DNA of 64,000 nucleotides from Segniliparus sp051660745 (GTDB taxonomy: Bacteria; Actinomycetota; Actinomycetes; Mycobacteriales; Mycobacteriaceae), in assembly GCF_051660745.1 (NCBI RefSeq), contig NZ_JBOFQF010000028.1:186001-250000 (forward strand). The letters are read 5' to 3'. The translations under genes were made by a program, and so were the position numbers. Shown here in pieces: positions 8,240-17,163 of this stretch (positions are counted from its first letter, which is position 1; each line of letters starts with the position of its first letter). Below the pieces are notes generated by a model, which had not been told where the DNA came from, did no database searches, and saw only the letters and a list, made by a program, of their open reading frames with translations.

Positions 8240-8821
8240 ATGCCTCCTCGCGCAGTGCTGATCGGAGCCCCTGGCTGCGGCAAATCAGTCATCGGGCGAA
8301 GGCTCGCGCGCGCGCTGGGAGTCAAGGTCTTGGACACCGACGCGGAGATCGAGCGCACGGCAGGCAAGACGATCACCGAAATCTTCTCGGCGGAGGGCGA
8401 GCCCGCATTCCGCGCTTTAGAGGAGCAGGTGGTCGCCAGCGCCTTGGCCGAGCATGAAGGCGTGCTCTCGCTCGGCGGGGGGGCCGTGCTCTCGTCGAAG
8501 ACGCAAGAGGCGTTGCGCGGACACACGGTGGTCTGGTTGCAGATCAGCGCCGCCGAGGGCGTGCGGCGCACGAGCAGGCGGACGCACCGCCCGATACTCG
8601 CGGGGGAGAACCCCGACGAGCGGTACCGCCAGCTCTTGGCGGAACGCACCCCGGTCTACCGGAGCCTCGCGACGCTGAAAGTGCGCGCGGAGGGCCGTCC
8701 CACCTCCAGCATCGTCCGGGAATTGGAGCGCAGGCTGACCGCCAAGGGGACGGCGGCCAGTGAAGAGACCGGGGCCGTCGTGGAGACAGAAGAGACCCCC
8801 ACACAGGAGCAGCAAGCATGA
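8240..8821 (+). CDS. aroK: Shikimate kinase
   Basis: Phosphorylates shikimate with ATP. P-loop GAPGCGKSV near the N-terminus, the shikimate-binding region DTDAEIE, a GGGAV loop and an RPIL lid region are present. I prefer ATG 8240 (MPPRAVLIGAPG), which aligns with the mycobacterial start and has AAAGG just upstream, giving 193 residues; an ATG at 8228 overlapping the aroC stop would add four. The C-terminal tail of about 25 residues is acidic and low in complexity. Its stop overlaps the aroB start (ATGA), so aroK and aroB are translationally coupled. Confidence 0.96.
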   Translation: MPPRAVLIGAPGCGKSVIGRRLARALGVKVLDTDAEIERTAGKTITEIFSAEGEPAFRALEEQVVASALAEHEGVLSLGGGAVLSSKTQEALRGHTVVWLQISAAEGVRRTSRRTHRPILAGENPDERYRQLLAERTPVYRSLATLKVRAEGRPTSSIVRELERRLTAKGTAASEETGAVVETEETPTQEQQA

Positions 8822-9900
8822 GCCACACAGTGATCGCGGTCGGCGGGACGGACCCCTACACGGCCACCGTCGGGCGAGGCCTCACCGGCGAGATCCTCGC
8901 CGCGGCGAAATCCGCGGGCACCGTCGCGGTGATCCACCAGCCTTCGCTCGCCGAGCCCGCCGAAGAGCTGCGCAAGGCGTTGGAGGAGCAGGGCCAGGAG
9001 TCGCACCGGTTGGAGCTGCCGGACGCCGAGGCGGGCAAGTCGCTCGCGGTGGCAGGGTACTGCTGGGACGTGTTCGGCCAGATCGGCCTCACGCGCTCGG
9101 ACCTCGTCATCGGGTACGGCGGCGGGGCGGCGGGGGACCTCGCCGGGTTCGTCGCGGGGACGTGGATGCGCGGGGTCAAGGTGGTGCAGGTGCCGACGAC
9201 CGTCCAGGCGATGGTGGACGCCGCAGTCGGCGGCAAGACCGGGATCAACACCGACGCGGGCAAAAACCTCGTCGGCGTGTTCCACAACCCGAGCGCGGTG
9301 GTCGTCGACCTCGACACCCTCGGCACGCTGAACCGGAACGAGCTGGTCTGCGGCATGGCGGAAGTCGTCAAGGCCGGGTTCATCGCAGACCCGAAGATCC
9401 TCGACATCATCGAGACGGACCCCGTGGCCGCGCTCGACCCGGCCACGGCCCAGTTCGAAGAGCTGGTGGTCCGCGCGATCCAGATGAAGGCCCGTGTGGT
9501 GGCCGCCGACTTCAAGGAGAGCTGGGAGCGCGAGATCCTCAACTACGGGCACACACTCGGGCACGCGATCGAGCGCAGGGAGAACTACCAATGGCGCCAC
9601 GGCGCTGCCGTCTCGGTCGGCCTCGTCTACGCGGCGGAGCTCGCCAGGCTCGCGGGCCGGTTGGACGACGAGACCGCCGACCGGCACAAGCGGGTGCTCG
9701 AGCTGGTCGGCCTGCCGACCACGTACGACGCGGGCGCGTTCGAGGAGCTGTACGCGATCATGGGCACGGACAAGAAGAACCGGGGCGGCGTGCGCCGGTT
9801 CGTGGTGCTCGACGGCCTCGCGAAGCCGGGCAGGCTGGAGTCTCCGGACCCGAGCCTCTTGGCGGCGGCCTACGGCGCCGTCGCGCAGGAGCGCAGCTAG
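8818..9900 (+). CDS. aroB: 3-Dehydroquinate synthase
   Basis: NAD- and metal-dependent enzyme that closes DAHP into 3-dehydroquinate. 360 residues, the normal length. NAD-binding GYGGGAAGDLAGF, the sequence VPTTVQAMVDAAVGGKTGIN, and the metal-binding GHTLGHAIE motif are present. Start ATG overlaps the aroK stop. The next pathway enzyme, AroQ, which usually follows aroB in mycobacteria, is missing here and is found about 52 kb away at 62262. The last four bases overlap the convergent gene at 9897 in the palindrome CTAG. Confidence 0.97.
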   Translation: MSHTVIAVGGTDPYTATVGRGLTGEILAAAKSAGTVAVIHQPSLAEPAEELRKALEEQGQESHRLELPDAEAGKSLAVAGYCWDVFGQIGLTRSDLVIGYGGGAAGDLAGFVAGTWMRGVKVVQVPTTVQAMVDAAVGGKTGINTDAGKNLVGVFHNPSAVVVDLDTLGTLNRNELVCGMAEVVKAGFIADPKILDIIETDPVAALDPATAQFEELVVRAIQMKARVVAADFKESWEREILNYGHTLGHAIERRENYQWRHGAAVSVGLVYAAELARLAGRLDDETADRHKRVLELVGLPTTYDAGAFEELYAIMGTDKKNRGGVRRFVVLDGLAKPGRLESPDPSLLAAAYGAVAQERS

Positions 9901-10601
9901 CGGTTGTAGTCGCTGAGGCCTCGGGCGCGTAGCTGCGGGACGGCGAGCGCGCAGAACTTCTGCTCGGCTGCTTCCTTCGTGAAGCCGTAGCGCGCCAGGT
10001 TCGGCGAGTCCTGCAACGAGCAGAGCGGCGACCCTGGTTCGGGGATTCCTGCGGGGGCGCTCCGCCCGACATGCGCGACGAGTGCGAACGCGTCGTTCTC
10101 GATCCGGGAGAATCCCACGGACCAGCCTCCGCCGCTGGCGTACGAGGCTGTGTAGCCCTCGCCCGCCGACCAGAACTCATTCCCGAAGAGTCCTTTGCCC
10201 ATGCGTTGGAACTGCGCCGAGCCCCCAGCCGGACGCCAGACCGCCCAGTCGGGATTGCCATGTGCGCCCCCATCGGAGATGGAGAGCAGCAGATCGTCGT
10301 GCCCGTCGCCGTCGATATCACGGAGCAGCATGATCCCCGAGCCCGCATTGATCGGAGCCGATGCCGTGATGGTCTGCGCCGCCGATCCGTCCTTTCCGAG
10401 GACTCGGATCTCGACATCCTTGCCCGCCACTCGTTTCTCGAAGCGCAGCCCAGTAGGGTCGGGCGAGATCAGCTGGCAATTCGCCTGCTGGATTGCGCCG
10501 AATTTGTTCGCGCAGTCCGGCAATGGGTCGGCGCTTGCCGGGGACGCGGCGGCGAAGGGCAGCAGAACAAGGCCGAGGGCGAAGAGTTTGATCCCGAACA
10601 C
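9897..10601 (-). CDS. Secreted protein with an FG-GAP/VCBS-like calcium motif
   Basis: Not assigned to a named gene. 234 residues with a clear Sec signal peptide, probable cleavage after ASA at residue 24, and a mature chain of mixed beta character. Residues 95-103 read DIDGDGHDD, the calcium-loop pattern of FG-GAP/VCBS repeats, followed by a hydrophobic strand (LLLSIS), as in beta-propeller blades; only one clear blade is seen. Two cysteines near the mature N-terminus and two near the C-terminus may form disulfides. Its stop shares CTAG with the aroB stop. Probably an exported or envelope protein of unknown role. Confidence 0.7.
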   Translation of the reverse strand: MFGIKLFALGLVLLPFAAASPASADPLPDCANKFGAIQQANCQLISPDPTGLRFEKRVAGKDVEIRVLGKDGSAAQTITASAPINAGSGIMLLRDIDGDGHDDLLLSISDGGAHGNPDWAVWRPAGGSAQFQRMGKGLFGNEFWSAGEGYTASYASGGGWSVGFSRIENDAFALVAHVGRSAPAGIPEPGSPLCSLQDSPNLARYGFTKEAAEQKFCALAVPQLRARGLSDYNR

Positions 10602-10610
10602 AGGGGCAGC

Positions 10611-11912
10611 TTAGCTGTCGACCTTGGTGGTGTGGTGTTGGCCGGTTGGGCTGGTCCAGTGGACGGTTCCGTCGGGTTCTTGGGTGTCTCGCCATCGAGC
10701 ATGGGTCTTCGCTCGATGATGATGGCGGCAGAGGCGTTTGAGGTTTTCGGGGATTGTGAAGCCGCCTTCTGCCGGATTCTCGTGGTTGAAGGGAATCGTA
10801 TGGTCGAGTTCTGTTCGGGCTCTTCGATAGCAGCCGGGGAATCGGCAGTGTTGGTCTCGGGTGTTGACGTGGGTTTCGAGGCTGGGTGTGGGTTTGTAGT
10901 GCTCGGGGCTTGTGGTGAATTTGATTCGCGAGGCTGCTTTGGCGAGCATCTGCGCGAGATCGGAGTCGATGGGTGCTCCGTCGAGGAGCGCGGGGATATC
11001 CTCGCCTGAGATCAATGCGGGGAGTTGGATGACGAGTTCGATGTTCTTGGGGTGATGTGCGGGTCGTTGGGCTGCCTTGCAGGACGGTTTGCCGCATTCG
11101 CAGGCGAGTTGGTGTTCTTCGCCGAGGACAGCTAACGCGTCGCTGTGGCGGGTGAAGATGGGGCGCGGATCGTCGGGGCAGACCGTGCGGGCGATGGCGT
11201 CGAGGCGTTCGCGGAGTTCCGCCGCGGCTTCGAGGGGCATCGTCCCACGCAAATCCGCCATGCCGTCATCCCCCACTCGCAGAGCTCGTGGGAGGTGCCC
11301 CCAGACGGGGGTGATGGTGAAGGAGCGGGACTTGTGCGCCCGCTCCCTGCGTTTCTTGCACCACTCCGGGTCGAGGCGCAGGTACTGGGCCTCCATCAAT
11401 TGCGAGATCTTCCCATAGGAGCACATCCGCCAGCGCGGGGCTTGGACGGCGAGCCACGCGTCCAACTCCTCCCGGCACTGTGCGGGCGCGAAGCCCAAGT
11501 TCTCCCCGATATACCGGGCCGCTTTCGCCGTGACCTCGGCCGCCGCCAGTTTCGCCCCGAGCTTCGGGTAGTTGGCGGTCCCATTTTTTGAGGTCGACAC
11601 CGTCTCCGCGAACGACAGCATCGCCTCCGCCCCGCGCGACGACACGCCTAAAGCCGGGCCGAGCTCCAACAACACCGCCTCACGCGTGGCGAAGGAGAAG
11701 ATCCCTTTCCCCGCCTGGCGTTCTTCGACAATCTGCCGCTGCGCCACGTCCTCGGCGATAGAGGCCACCATGTGCGCCTTGCACGACAACAGCACCGCCT
11801 CCAAGCCCTCCATCTTTGCGAGCGCTTGAAACTTCGCTTCTATATCGGGGCACGAGGACGGCGAAAGACTCGCGAAGAGCTCCTCCACAGACATTCCCGC
11901 CGTGTCATTCAT
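10611..11912 (-). CDS. DUF222 / HNH endonuclease family protein (13E12-like)
   Basis: 433 residues with the two-part layout of the actinobacterial 13E12 repeat family: an N-terminal alpha-helical DUF222 region and a C-terminal HNH nuclease domain from about residue 356. The nuclease core is intact: CRFPGC, LDHTIPF at 369-375, NLKRLCRHHHRAKTH at about 390-404. A cysteine-rich piece (CECGKPSCKA) lies in the middle and may bind zinc. Residues 202-217 are encoded by a palindromic repeat shared with two other places in the window. Start ATG 11912; a second ATG at 11894 is possible. Codon use looks less GC-rich than in neighbours, and the family is typically multi-copy and mobile-associated. Cellular role unknown. 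Confidence 0.88.
   Translation of the reverse strand: MNDTAGMSVEELFASLSPSSCPDIEAKFQALAKMEGLEAVLLSCKAHMVASIAEDVAQRQIVEERQAGKGIFSFATREAVLLELGPALGVSSRGAEAMLSFAETVSTSKNGTANYPKLGAKLAAAEVTAKAARYIGENLGFAPAQCREELDAWLAVQAPRWRMCSYGKISQLMEAQYLRLDPEWCKKRRERAHKSRSFTITPVWGHLPRALRVGDDGMADLRGTMPLEAAAELRERLDAIARTVCPDDPRPIFTRHSDALAVLGEEHQLACECGKPSCKAAQRPAHHPKNIELVIQLPALISGEDIPALLDGAPIDSDLAQMLAKAASRIKFTTSPEHYKPTPSLETHVNTRDQHCRFPGCYRRARTELDHTIPFNHENPAEGGFTIPENLKRLCRHHHRAKTHARWRDTQEPDGTVHWTSPTGQHHTTKVDS
11269..11310. repeat. Palindromic repeat copy B, inside the DUF222/HNH gene
   Basis: Contains CCCCC at 11270-11274 and GGGAGGTGCCCCCAG at 11290-11304, with a GC-rich extension. The 15-base core matches the copy at 44920-44934 in 14 of 15 positions. 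The copy is read in frame within the HNH gene, adding about 16 residues without breaking it. Confidence 0.6.
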
Positions 11913-12001
11913 ACGTTCGATTCTACTCGAAAACCCCAGGCGGCACAAGGAAAAATTTGAAATAATATAGTGAAAATTTCCTCGGAAGATCGATTCGAAA
12001 G

Positions 12002-13870
12002 CTATCCGAGGTAGTGCTGGCGGTCGGGCAGTCCCATCTCCTCGCGCAGCCCGTTCTCGGTGAGGTCGTGCGGATGCACGCTGTCCGGGATGTACGTCTC
12101 CGGCGTGCTGCTCTCGCCGTCCCAGTTGAACGGGAGTCCGACCGCTTCGCGCTCCGCATTGCGGAGATAGGTGCTCGCCCCGACCAACTGGCCGTCGACC
12201 CGGTCCGTTCCGTTCGGGCCGTAATAGCCCGGAGCCATGGTGCCGTTCGCGAAGTCGTACGCATGTGCCAGCTCGTGGAAAAGCACCACGGTCGGGGGAG
12301 TCTCGTGGTAGTCCTGCCGCGCGCCCTGCGCAGGGTCGCCGAGCGCGGTGAGCGTCGGGTCGAACGCAACGATCGCATTGTGGCCCTGCCCGTGCGCGCC
12401 GGCCTTCGGGTCGGCGAACTCGGTCTTCGGGTCCTTCGCCAAGTAATCGCCATTGTCGTCGGACATCCATGTGAACGAGTTGTTCCGCACCGGTTTGCCG
12501 TGGTCCGCGCTGTTCCAGCTCTCCCCGTTGCTGATGTCCAGCGTGTGCCCGCTGTTGCCAAGGCCCGCCAGCATGTGCTGCCCGGCAGGCGACGAGGCCA
12601 GGAGCTGCAGGTCGGCGAGCACGCGCTCGCGGAACTCGGGCGTTCCGGAGACGGCGATCGAGTCCGGGATGTTCGTCGTGGCCACGGTGACCACGGTGTT
12701 TTTCCCCGCGCCGTTCGGATCGGCGTTGATATGGCTGCCCGCCTGGGCGTACACGGCGTCCTGCCCGCCTTGGTTGTTCACGGTGATATCGCCGCTGCCG
12801 GTGTAGATCGTGCTCGCGCCGGTGCCCGCGTTGATGGTGCTGCGCCCAGTGCCGCCGTAGAGGACGCTCGGCCCGGACCCCGCGTTGATGGTGTTCTTGC
12901 CGGTCCCGCCGTTGACATAGTCGGCCCCGGTCGTGCCGGTGACTCGGTTCGCGCCCGCCCCGAGGTAGACGTAGTTGTGGCCGTCGCCGAGCGAGACGGT
13001 GTTGTCGCCGTCCCCGGTCTGGATGTACGCGCCGCCCGAAGCCTTCTCGTCGATTGTGTTGTTCCCGCCCGCGTCCACCAGCCGCAGCCGCACAGTGACG
13101 TCCGGGGAGACTGTGATCGTGTCGTTCCCTCTGCCGGAGTCGATCTCGATGCTCTTCGCCTGGCGCCCCGAGAGTGTGCGGGACTGGCCGTTGACGGTGA
13201 TCGTGACCCGGCCCTGCGCGTCCTGTGCGACATCGATGGCCGAGTCCCCGTCGCCGGTGTTGACGAAGACCATGCCTTGGCTCTGGTCGGAGGTCACGAC
13301 GACGCCGTCGCCGAGGTCTTCGACCTGCGCCTGCCCGGGGCCTGACGCGGTCGGCGCCGTCAGGCCTGCCGCGTGGGCGAGCGCGGCAGAGGCCTCGTCG
13401 TCCAGGACGTCGCCCTGCGCGACCGCGTGGGCGATCCGTGCCGGAAGCTCGGATTTGAGCCTCAGGTACAGCGCCCTCTCGTCTTCGGGAAGCTCGGTCC
13501 ACAGCCCCGACGGCCCGTAGAAATCGCCGACCGTCCCGTCGTCGGCGATGGTGAAGCGCATGCGAGCCCCGTCTTCGACGATGTTGGAGATCTCCGCCTT
13601 CAATTGGGATCTGCCGTCCACAATCCGTCCGAGCGCGGCGGCGAGCGCCGCCGCCGCATGGCGGGCGGAGTCGGTGTGCGCCTGATTGCGATCGAGCGCC
13701 TCGCCCGCGGCTTCGGCTCCGCTCCCAGTCCAGGCGCGCAAAGCCGGACGGCGCTCTCGCATCGCCGCCCCATGCGTCGAGAGGCCGTCCGCGCGCCGCG
13801 CGGCCGCTTGGGCCAGGGAATGCCCTGCGGCGATGTCCCAATCGCGGTCTTCTTGGAAAGTCGTTGCCAT
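12002..13870 (-). CDS. ESX-like secreted protein with glycine-rich repeats and an M91-type metalloprotease domain
   Basis: 622 residues with three visible parts. Residues 1-100 are helical and alanine-rich, with a WTGSG turn at 47-51 resembling the WXG turn of ESX substrates. Residues about 242-366 carry repeated GDGDN, GAGAN, GGTGKN and GTGAS units like calcium-binding beta-roll (RTX-type) repeats. Residues about 400-622 contain the zinc protease motif HELAH at 532-536 followed by EREAVGLP with a candidate third ligand near Glu573, as in the M91/NleD effector family. No classical signal peptide. Start ATG 13870 has GGGAGG upstream. Likely an exported effector or toxin; target and secretion route are inferred, and no immunity gene is obvious. 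Confidence 0.75.
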   Translation of the reverse strand: MATTFQEDRDWDIAAGHSLAQAAARRADGLSTHGAAMRERRPALRAWTGSGAEAAGEALDRNQAHTDSARHAAAALAAALGRIVDGRSQLKAEISNIVEDGARMRFTIADDGTVGDFYGPSGLWTELPEDERALYLRLKSELPARIAHAVAQGDVLDDEASAALAHAAGLTAPTASGPGQAQVEDLGDGVVVTSDQSQGMVFVNTGDGDSAIDVAQDAQGRVTITVNGQSRTLSGRQAKSIEIDSGRGNDTITVSPDVTVRLRLVDAGGNNTIDEKASGGAYIQTGDGDNTVSLGDGHNYVYLGAGANRVTGTTGADYVNGGTGKNTINAGSGPSVLYGGTGRSTINAGTGASTIYTGSGDITVNNQGGQDAVYAQAGSHINADPNGAGKNTVVTVATTNIPDSIAVSGTPEFRERVLADLQLLASSPAGQHMLAGLGNSGHTLDISNGESWNSADHGKPVRNNSFTWMSDDNGDYLAKDPKTEFADPKAGAHGQGHNAIVAFDPTLTALGDPAQGARQDYHETPPTVVLFHELAHAYDFANGTMAPGYYGPNGTDRVDGQLVGASTYLRNAEREAVGLPFNWDGESSTPETYIPDSVHPHDLTENGLREEMGLPDRQHYLG

Positions 13871-13957
13871 CGCCTCCCAACGCTAGGAGGTGATGGCGCC
13901 GCCAGGCTCAGCGCGCAAGAAATGCCGAGGCTGTAGCCCTATTCGCGGTGAGCGCAA

Positions 13958-15376
13958 TCACTCGGTCTCGTCGTCGGAGGGCGCGTCTTTCGCGACGAGC
14001 AGCGCGTCTGCGACCGCCTCGGCGACGACGGCTCGTTGCCATTGCCGCGCGCCGTGCTCGGCGAGGAATCCGGCCACCTCGGTGGCGAGCTGGCCAGCCG
14101 CGAGTGCGGACAGCCGCGCCTCGTCCTCCACGTACCAGGCGCACAGCCTGCGCACAGTCTCTGGCGACAGAAGGTTCTCTTGCGGAGTCTTGTGCTGCGC
14201 CGAGAGGACGGCGAGCGCGGCTTTCGCGGCGGCGACTTCCACAGGGTTGCGCCCCTTGCGCGCCGAGACCTCCCCGGGCGCCGGCTTGGGATGGATCGGA
14301 GGCAGTTCGCCCTCCGGCAGCGTCGCCGCGCGGGAGAGCGCGGCGAGCCACCAATGGGCGAGCTTGCTCTGGTTCGGCCCGGAGAAGATCGGCATGGCGG
14401 CGAGCAGCGCGGTCGAGCGCTCCGAGGGCGCTGTCTCCTGTTGGGCGTCGGCGCGCAGGCTCTCGGACAGTGCGGCGTTGTTCGCGGCGGCGATGATCGC
14501 GGAGTCCGGCAAGACGCGGCCCGGCGCGATATCGCGCTGTTTGGCGAGCTCTTCGCGGGAGAGCCACAATTCCCGGACGGTCGCGAGGGCGCGCCGTCCC
14601 TTGGCCTCGTGGATCCGCCCCGTCCTTCGCCAGCGGTCCGGGTTCGGGGCGTTCGGCGGGCGGGTGCGGACGTACTCGAATTCTTCGAGCGCCCACTCGG
14701 TTTTGCCCTGCCCGTCGAACACTTCGAGCAAGGCCTCGCGCATCGGGATGAGGAGCTCGACGTCGAGCGCGGCGTAATTGAGCCATTCGGGCGGCAACGG
14801 CCGCTGGGACCAATCCGCAGCGCCGTGCCCCTTCGCGAGGCCGACCCCGAGCAGCGCCTCCACCAATGCGGCGAGCCCGACACGGTCGAAGCCCGCGATC
14901 CGGCCCCCGAGCTCGGTGTCGAAGAGCTTCGCGGGACGAAGCCCCAGCTCGGCGAGGCAGGGCAGGTCTTGGTCCGCCGCGTGCAGGACCCATTCCAAAT
15001 CGTTCACCGCGTCGGCCAAGGGGCCGAGAGCCTCGGGGTGGTCGATCGGGTCCAGCAGGACGGTTCCCGAGCCCTGCCTGCGCATCTGCACCAGATACGC
15101 CTTCGGCCAATACCGGAACCCGGAGGCCCGTTCGGCGTCCACCGCCAACGGCCCCCGCCCGCCCGCGAGCCTGCGGGCGGCGGCGGCGATGTCGTCGGGG
15201 GTCCGGGTGACAGGCGGCACGCCCTCCGGAGGGGCGAGGAGCATCGGGGATGAAGCGGCCCCTGCGGGCGCGTCGGCTCCGGGGGGCTGCTGGGCCGAAG
15301 GGGGCGCCTCTGCGCGACGGCGGTCGCGGACTCGGCGGCGGGCTGTGCCTCGGGTTGGCTCGTTGGGGGACGTCAT
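13958..15376 (-). CDS. rnd: Ribonuclease D family 3'-5' exonuclease with HRDC-like region
   Basis: 472 residues from ATG 15376 (a TTG one codon earlier is possible). The DEDD exonuclease domain occupies roughly residues 60-230: DAERASGF supplies the first Asp-Glu pair, and HAADQDLPCL and LNYAALDVELLIPM give later acidic positions. A C-terminal helical region with HRDC character follows. The first 50 residues are Pro/Ala-rich and probably disordered. Equivalent to mycobacterial Rv2681, which likewise sits beside a DUF3000 gene and the heme genes; the DUF3000 gene lies 27 bases upstream on the same strand. Role in RNA 3'-end trimming is by family. Confidence 0.9.
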   Translation of the reverse strand: MTSPNEPTRGTARRRVRDRRRAEAPPSAQQPPGADAPAGAASSPMLLAPPEGVPPVTRTPDDIAAAARRLAGGRGPLAVDAERASGFRYWPKAYLVQMRRQGSGTVLLDPIDHPEALGPLADAVNDLEWVLHAADQDLPCLAELGLRPAKLFDTELGGRIAGFDRVGLAALVEALLGVGLAKGHGAADWSQRPLPPEWLNYAALDVELLIPMREALLEVFDGQGKTEWALEEFEYVRTRPPNAPNPDRWRRTGRIHEAKGRRALATVRELWLSREELAKQRDIAPGRVLPDSAIIAAANNAALSESLRADAQQETAPSERSTALLAAMPIFSGPNQSKLAHWWLAALSRAATLPEGELPPIHPKPAPGEVSARKGRNPVEVAAAKAALAVLSAQHKTPQENLLSPETVRRLCAWYVEDEARLSALAAGQLATEVAGFLAEHGARQWQRAVVAEAVADALLVAKDAPSDDETE

Positions 15377-15403
15377 CAAGGTCTTGAGTCTAGGGTGTGC
15401 CGG

Positions 15404-15997
15404 TCATCGTTGTTGCGGGCGCAGCTCGGCAACGCCGACCGGGGGGAGCCCGGAGGCGGCTTCGAGCACGGAGCAGAACGCTTCGACGTGCGCGGCGAAA
15501 TGGTCGTTCGCCGGAGTCCACGAGGCGCGCAGCTCCAGCTGGTGGGAACGGGCCGGGCCCGCGATGTCGCCGTAACGGATCGAAGCGACCGAGGTCACCG
15601 TGCCGCCGAGCGCGACGTGCTCGGTGTCCTCCGAGGCGAGCGCTTCGGTGAGCCAGCTCCACGCCACTTCGGGGAGCAGCGGGTCGCCCGCGATCTCGTC
15701 GTCGAGCTCGGCTTGGACGTAGGCGACGAGCCGGAAGACCGACTGCCACACCTCGGTCCCCTCGGGGTCGTACAAGAGGATGAGCCTGCCGAACGCTTCG
15801 CCAGCCGCTGTGTGCGAGGCCGGGTCGCCGCTGATCTCCGCGCCGATCGCGTAGCTGTACGGGGCGAGCCGCCCTGGCGGGCGGATCGGGCCGAGCGAGA
15901 TCTCTGGGCGATGCGTGGCCTCGCGCATTGCCTCCGCGGCAGCACGGAAAGCCTGCGGTTCCTCGACGCCAGCAGCCGGTCCATTCACGATGCCCAA
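15404..15997 (-). CDS. DUF3000 family protein (Rv2680-like)
   Basis: 197-residue conserved actinobacterial protein of unknown function. Recognisable features are PEISLGPIRPPGRLAPYSYA near residue 30 and an acidic middle (YVQAELDDEIAGDPLLPEVAW). No membrane segment or catalytic motif is evident. Start is uncertain: TTG at 15997 gives 197 residues and a GTG at 15988 is also possible. It is probably co-transcribed with RNase D and is divergent from hemE across about 55 bases, the same arrangement as in mycobacteria. Confidence 0.85.
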   Translation of the reverse strand: MGIVNGPAAGVEEPQAFRAAAEAMREATHRPEISLGPIRPPGRLAPYSYAIGAEISGDPASHTAAGEAFGRLILLYDPEGTEVWQSVFRLVAYVQAELDDEIAGDPLLPEVAWSWLTEALASEDTEHVALGGTVTSVASIRYGDIAGPARSHQLELRASWTPANDHFAAHVEAFCSVLEAASGLPPVGVAELRPQQR

Positions 15998-16052
15998 CAG
16001 TAGTTGACCTGGGTCTCGTGTCCGGGTAGGCGCACCGCTAAGCTAGTCAGTG

Positions 16053-17141
16053 ATGTCTGTTGTTCCCGCTGAAAGCACCGCCGCGTCGAGGCGCCAGCTC
16101 CTCGACTCTCCCTTCCTCGCGGCGCTCGCCGGGAAACGCCCGAGCAGGCGCCCGGTCTGGTTCATGCGCCAGGCGGGGCGCTCGCTGCCGGAATACCGTG
16201 CTCTGCGGGCTGGGCGGGACATGCTGGAGACCTGCCTCGACCCCGAGCTGGTCTGCGAGATCACCTTGCAGCCGGTGCGCAGGCACAGCGTGGACGCCGC
16301 GATCTTGTTCTCCGACATCGTCGTGCCGCTCAAGACGTCGGGAGTGGGGGTGGTCATCAAACCCGGAGTCGGGCCGGTGATCGACGCCCCGGTGCGGACG
16401 CGGGCGGACATCGACGCGTTGCCGTCGCCCTCGCCGGAGGGGCTCGAACCGGTGGGGGAGGCGGTCGGATCGCTCATCGCCGAGCTGGGCCAGACGCCGC
16501 TCATCGGTTTCGCCGGCGCGCCGTTCACCCTCGCCTCCTACTTGGTGGAGGGCGGCCCGAGCAAGCACCACGCGACGACCAAGGCGTTGATGGCCGCCGA
16601 GCCGGAGACATTCGCGGCCCTGCTTGAGAAGCTCGCCGACTTCACGATCTCGTTCCTCAAGGTCCAGCTCGCGGCTGGCGTGGACGCGGTGCAGGTCTTC
16701 GACTCCTGGGTCGGCGCGTTGACCCTTGCCGATTACCGGCGCCACGTGCTGCCGCACACGCAGCGGGTCTTCGCCGAGATCTCGGAGTTCGGCGTGCCCG
16801 GCATCCACTTCGGGGTGAACACGGGGCACCTCCTCGGCGCTATGGCCGAAAGCGGGGCCCGGGTGATCGGCGCAGACTGGCGCACGCCGCTCACCGAGGC
16901 CGCCAAGGCGGTCGGCCCAGGCTTCGGACTGCAAGGCAACCTCGACCCGGCGCTGCTGTTGGCTCCTCGTCCCGCGCTTGAAGCCGAGACCCGGCGTGTG
17001 CTCGCAGAGGCCGACGCGGCGCTCGCCCTCGGCGCGTCGGGGCATGTGTTCAACCTCGGGCACGGCGTGCTGCCCGAGACCGACCCCGGCGCGCTCACCG
17101 CCGTGGTGGACTTGGTGCACAACCAGCCGGTCGGCGAATGA
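16053..17141 (+). CDS. hemE: Uroporphyrinogen decarboxylase
   Basis: Decarboxylates uroporphyrinogen III to coproporphyrinogen III in heme synthesis; cytosolic. About 362 residues. Substrate-binding motif PVWFMRQAGRSLPEYR, active-site LFSDIVVPL, GFAGAPFTLASYL and the C-terminal FNLGHGVLPETDP are all present. Starts with GTG-ATG at 16050-16055; I chose the ATG. First gene of hemE-hemY-hemQ, the actinobacterial coproporphyrin-dependent heme route. Confidence 0.97.
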   Translation: MSVVPAESTAASRRQLLDSPFLAALAGKRPSRRPVWFMRQAGRSLPEYRALRAGRDMLETCLDPELVCEITLQPVRRHSVDAAILFSDIVVPLKTSGVGVVIKPGVGPVIDAPVRTRADIDALPSPSPEGLEPVGEAVGSLIAELGQTPLIGFAGAPFTLASYLVEGGPSKHHATTKALMAAEPETFAALLEKLADFTISFLKVQLAAGVDAVQVFDSWVGALTLADYRRHVLPHTQRVFAEISEFGVPGIHFGVNTGHLLGAMAESGARVIGADWRTPLTEAAKAVGPGFGLQGNLDPALLLAPRPALEAETRRVLAEADAALALGASGHVFNLGHGVLPETDPGALTAVVDLVHNQPVGE

Positions 17142-17163
17142 GACACAACGCGGGGTCATTGCC

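Noticed and set aside
10611..13880. A single 1089-codon open frame on the minus strand covering both the HNH gene and the antisense-frame region of the ESX-M91 gene
   Set aside because: Only the last 433 codons show a known family. The upstream part lies in the wrong frame of the ESX-M91 gene, is Arg/Gly/Pro-rich, and is an artefact of high GC.
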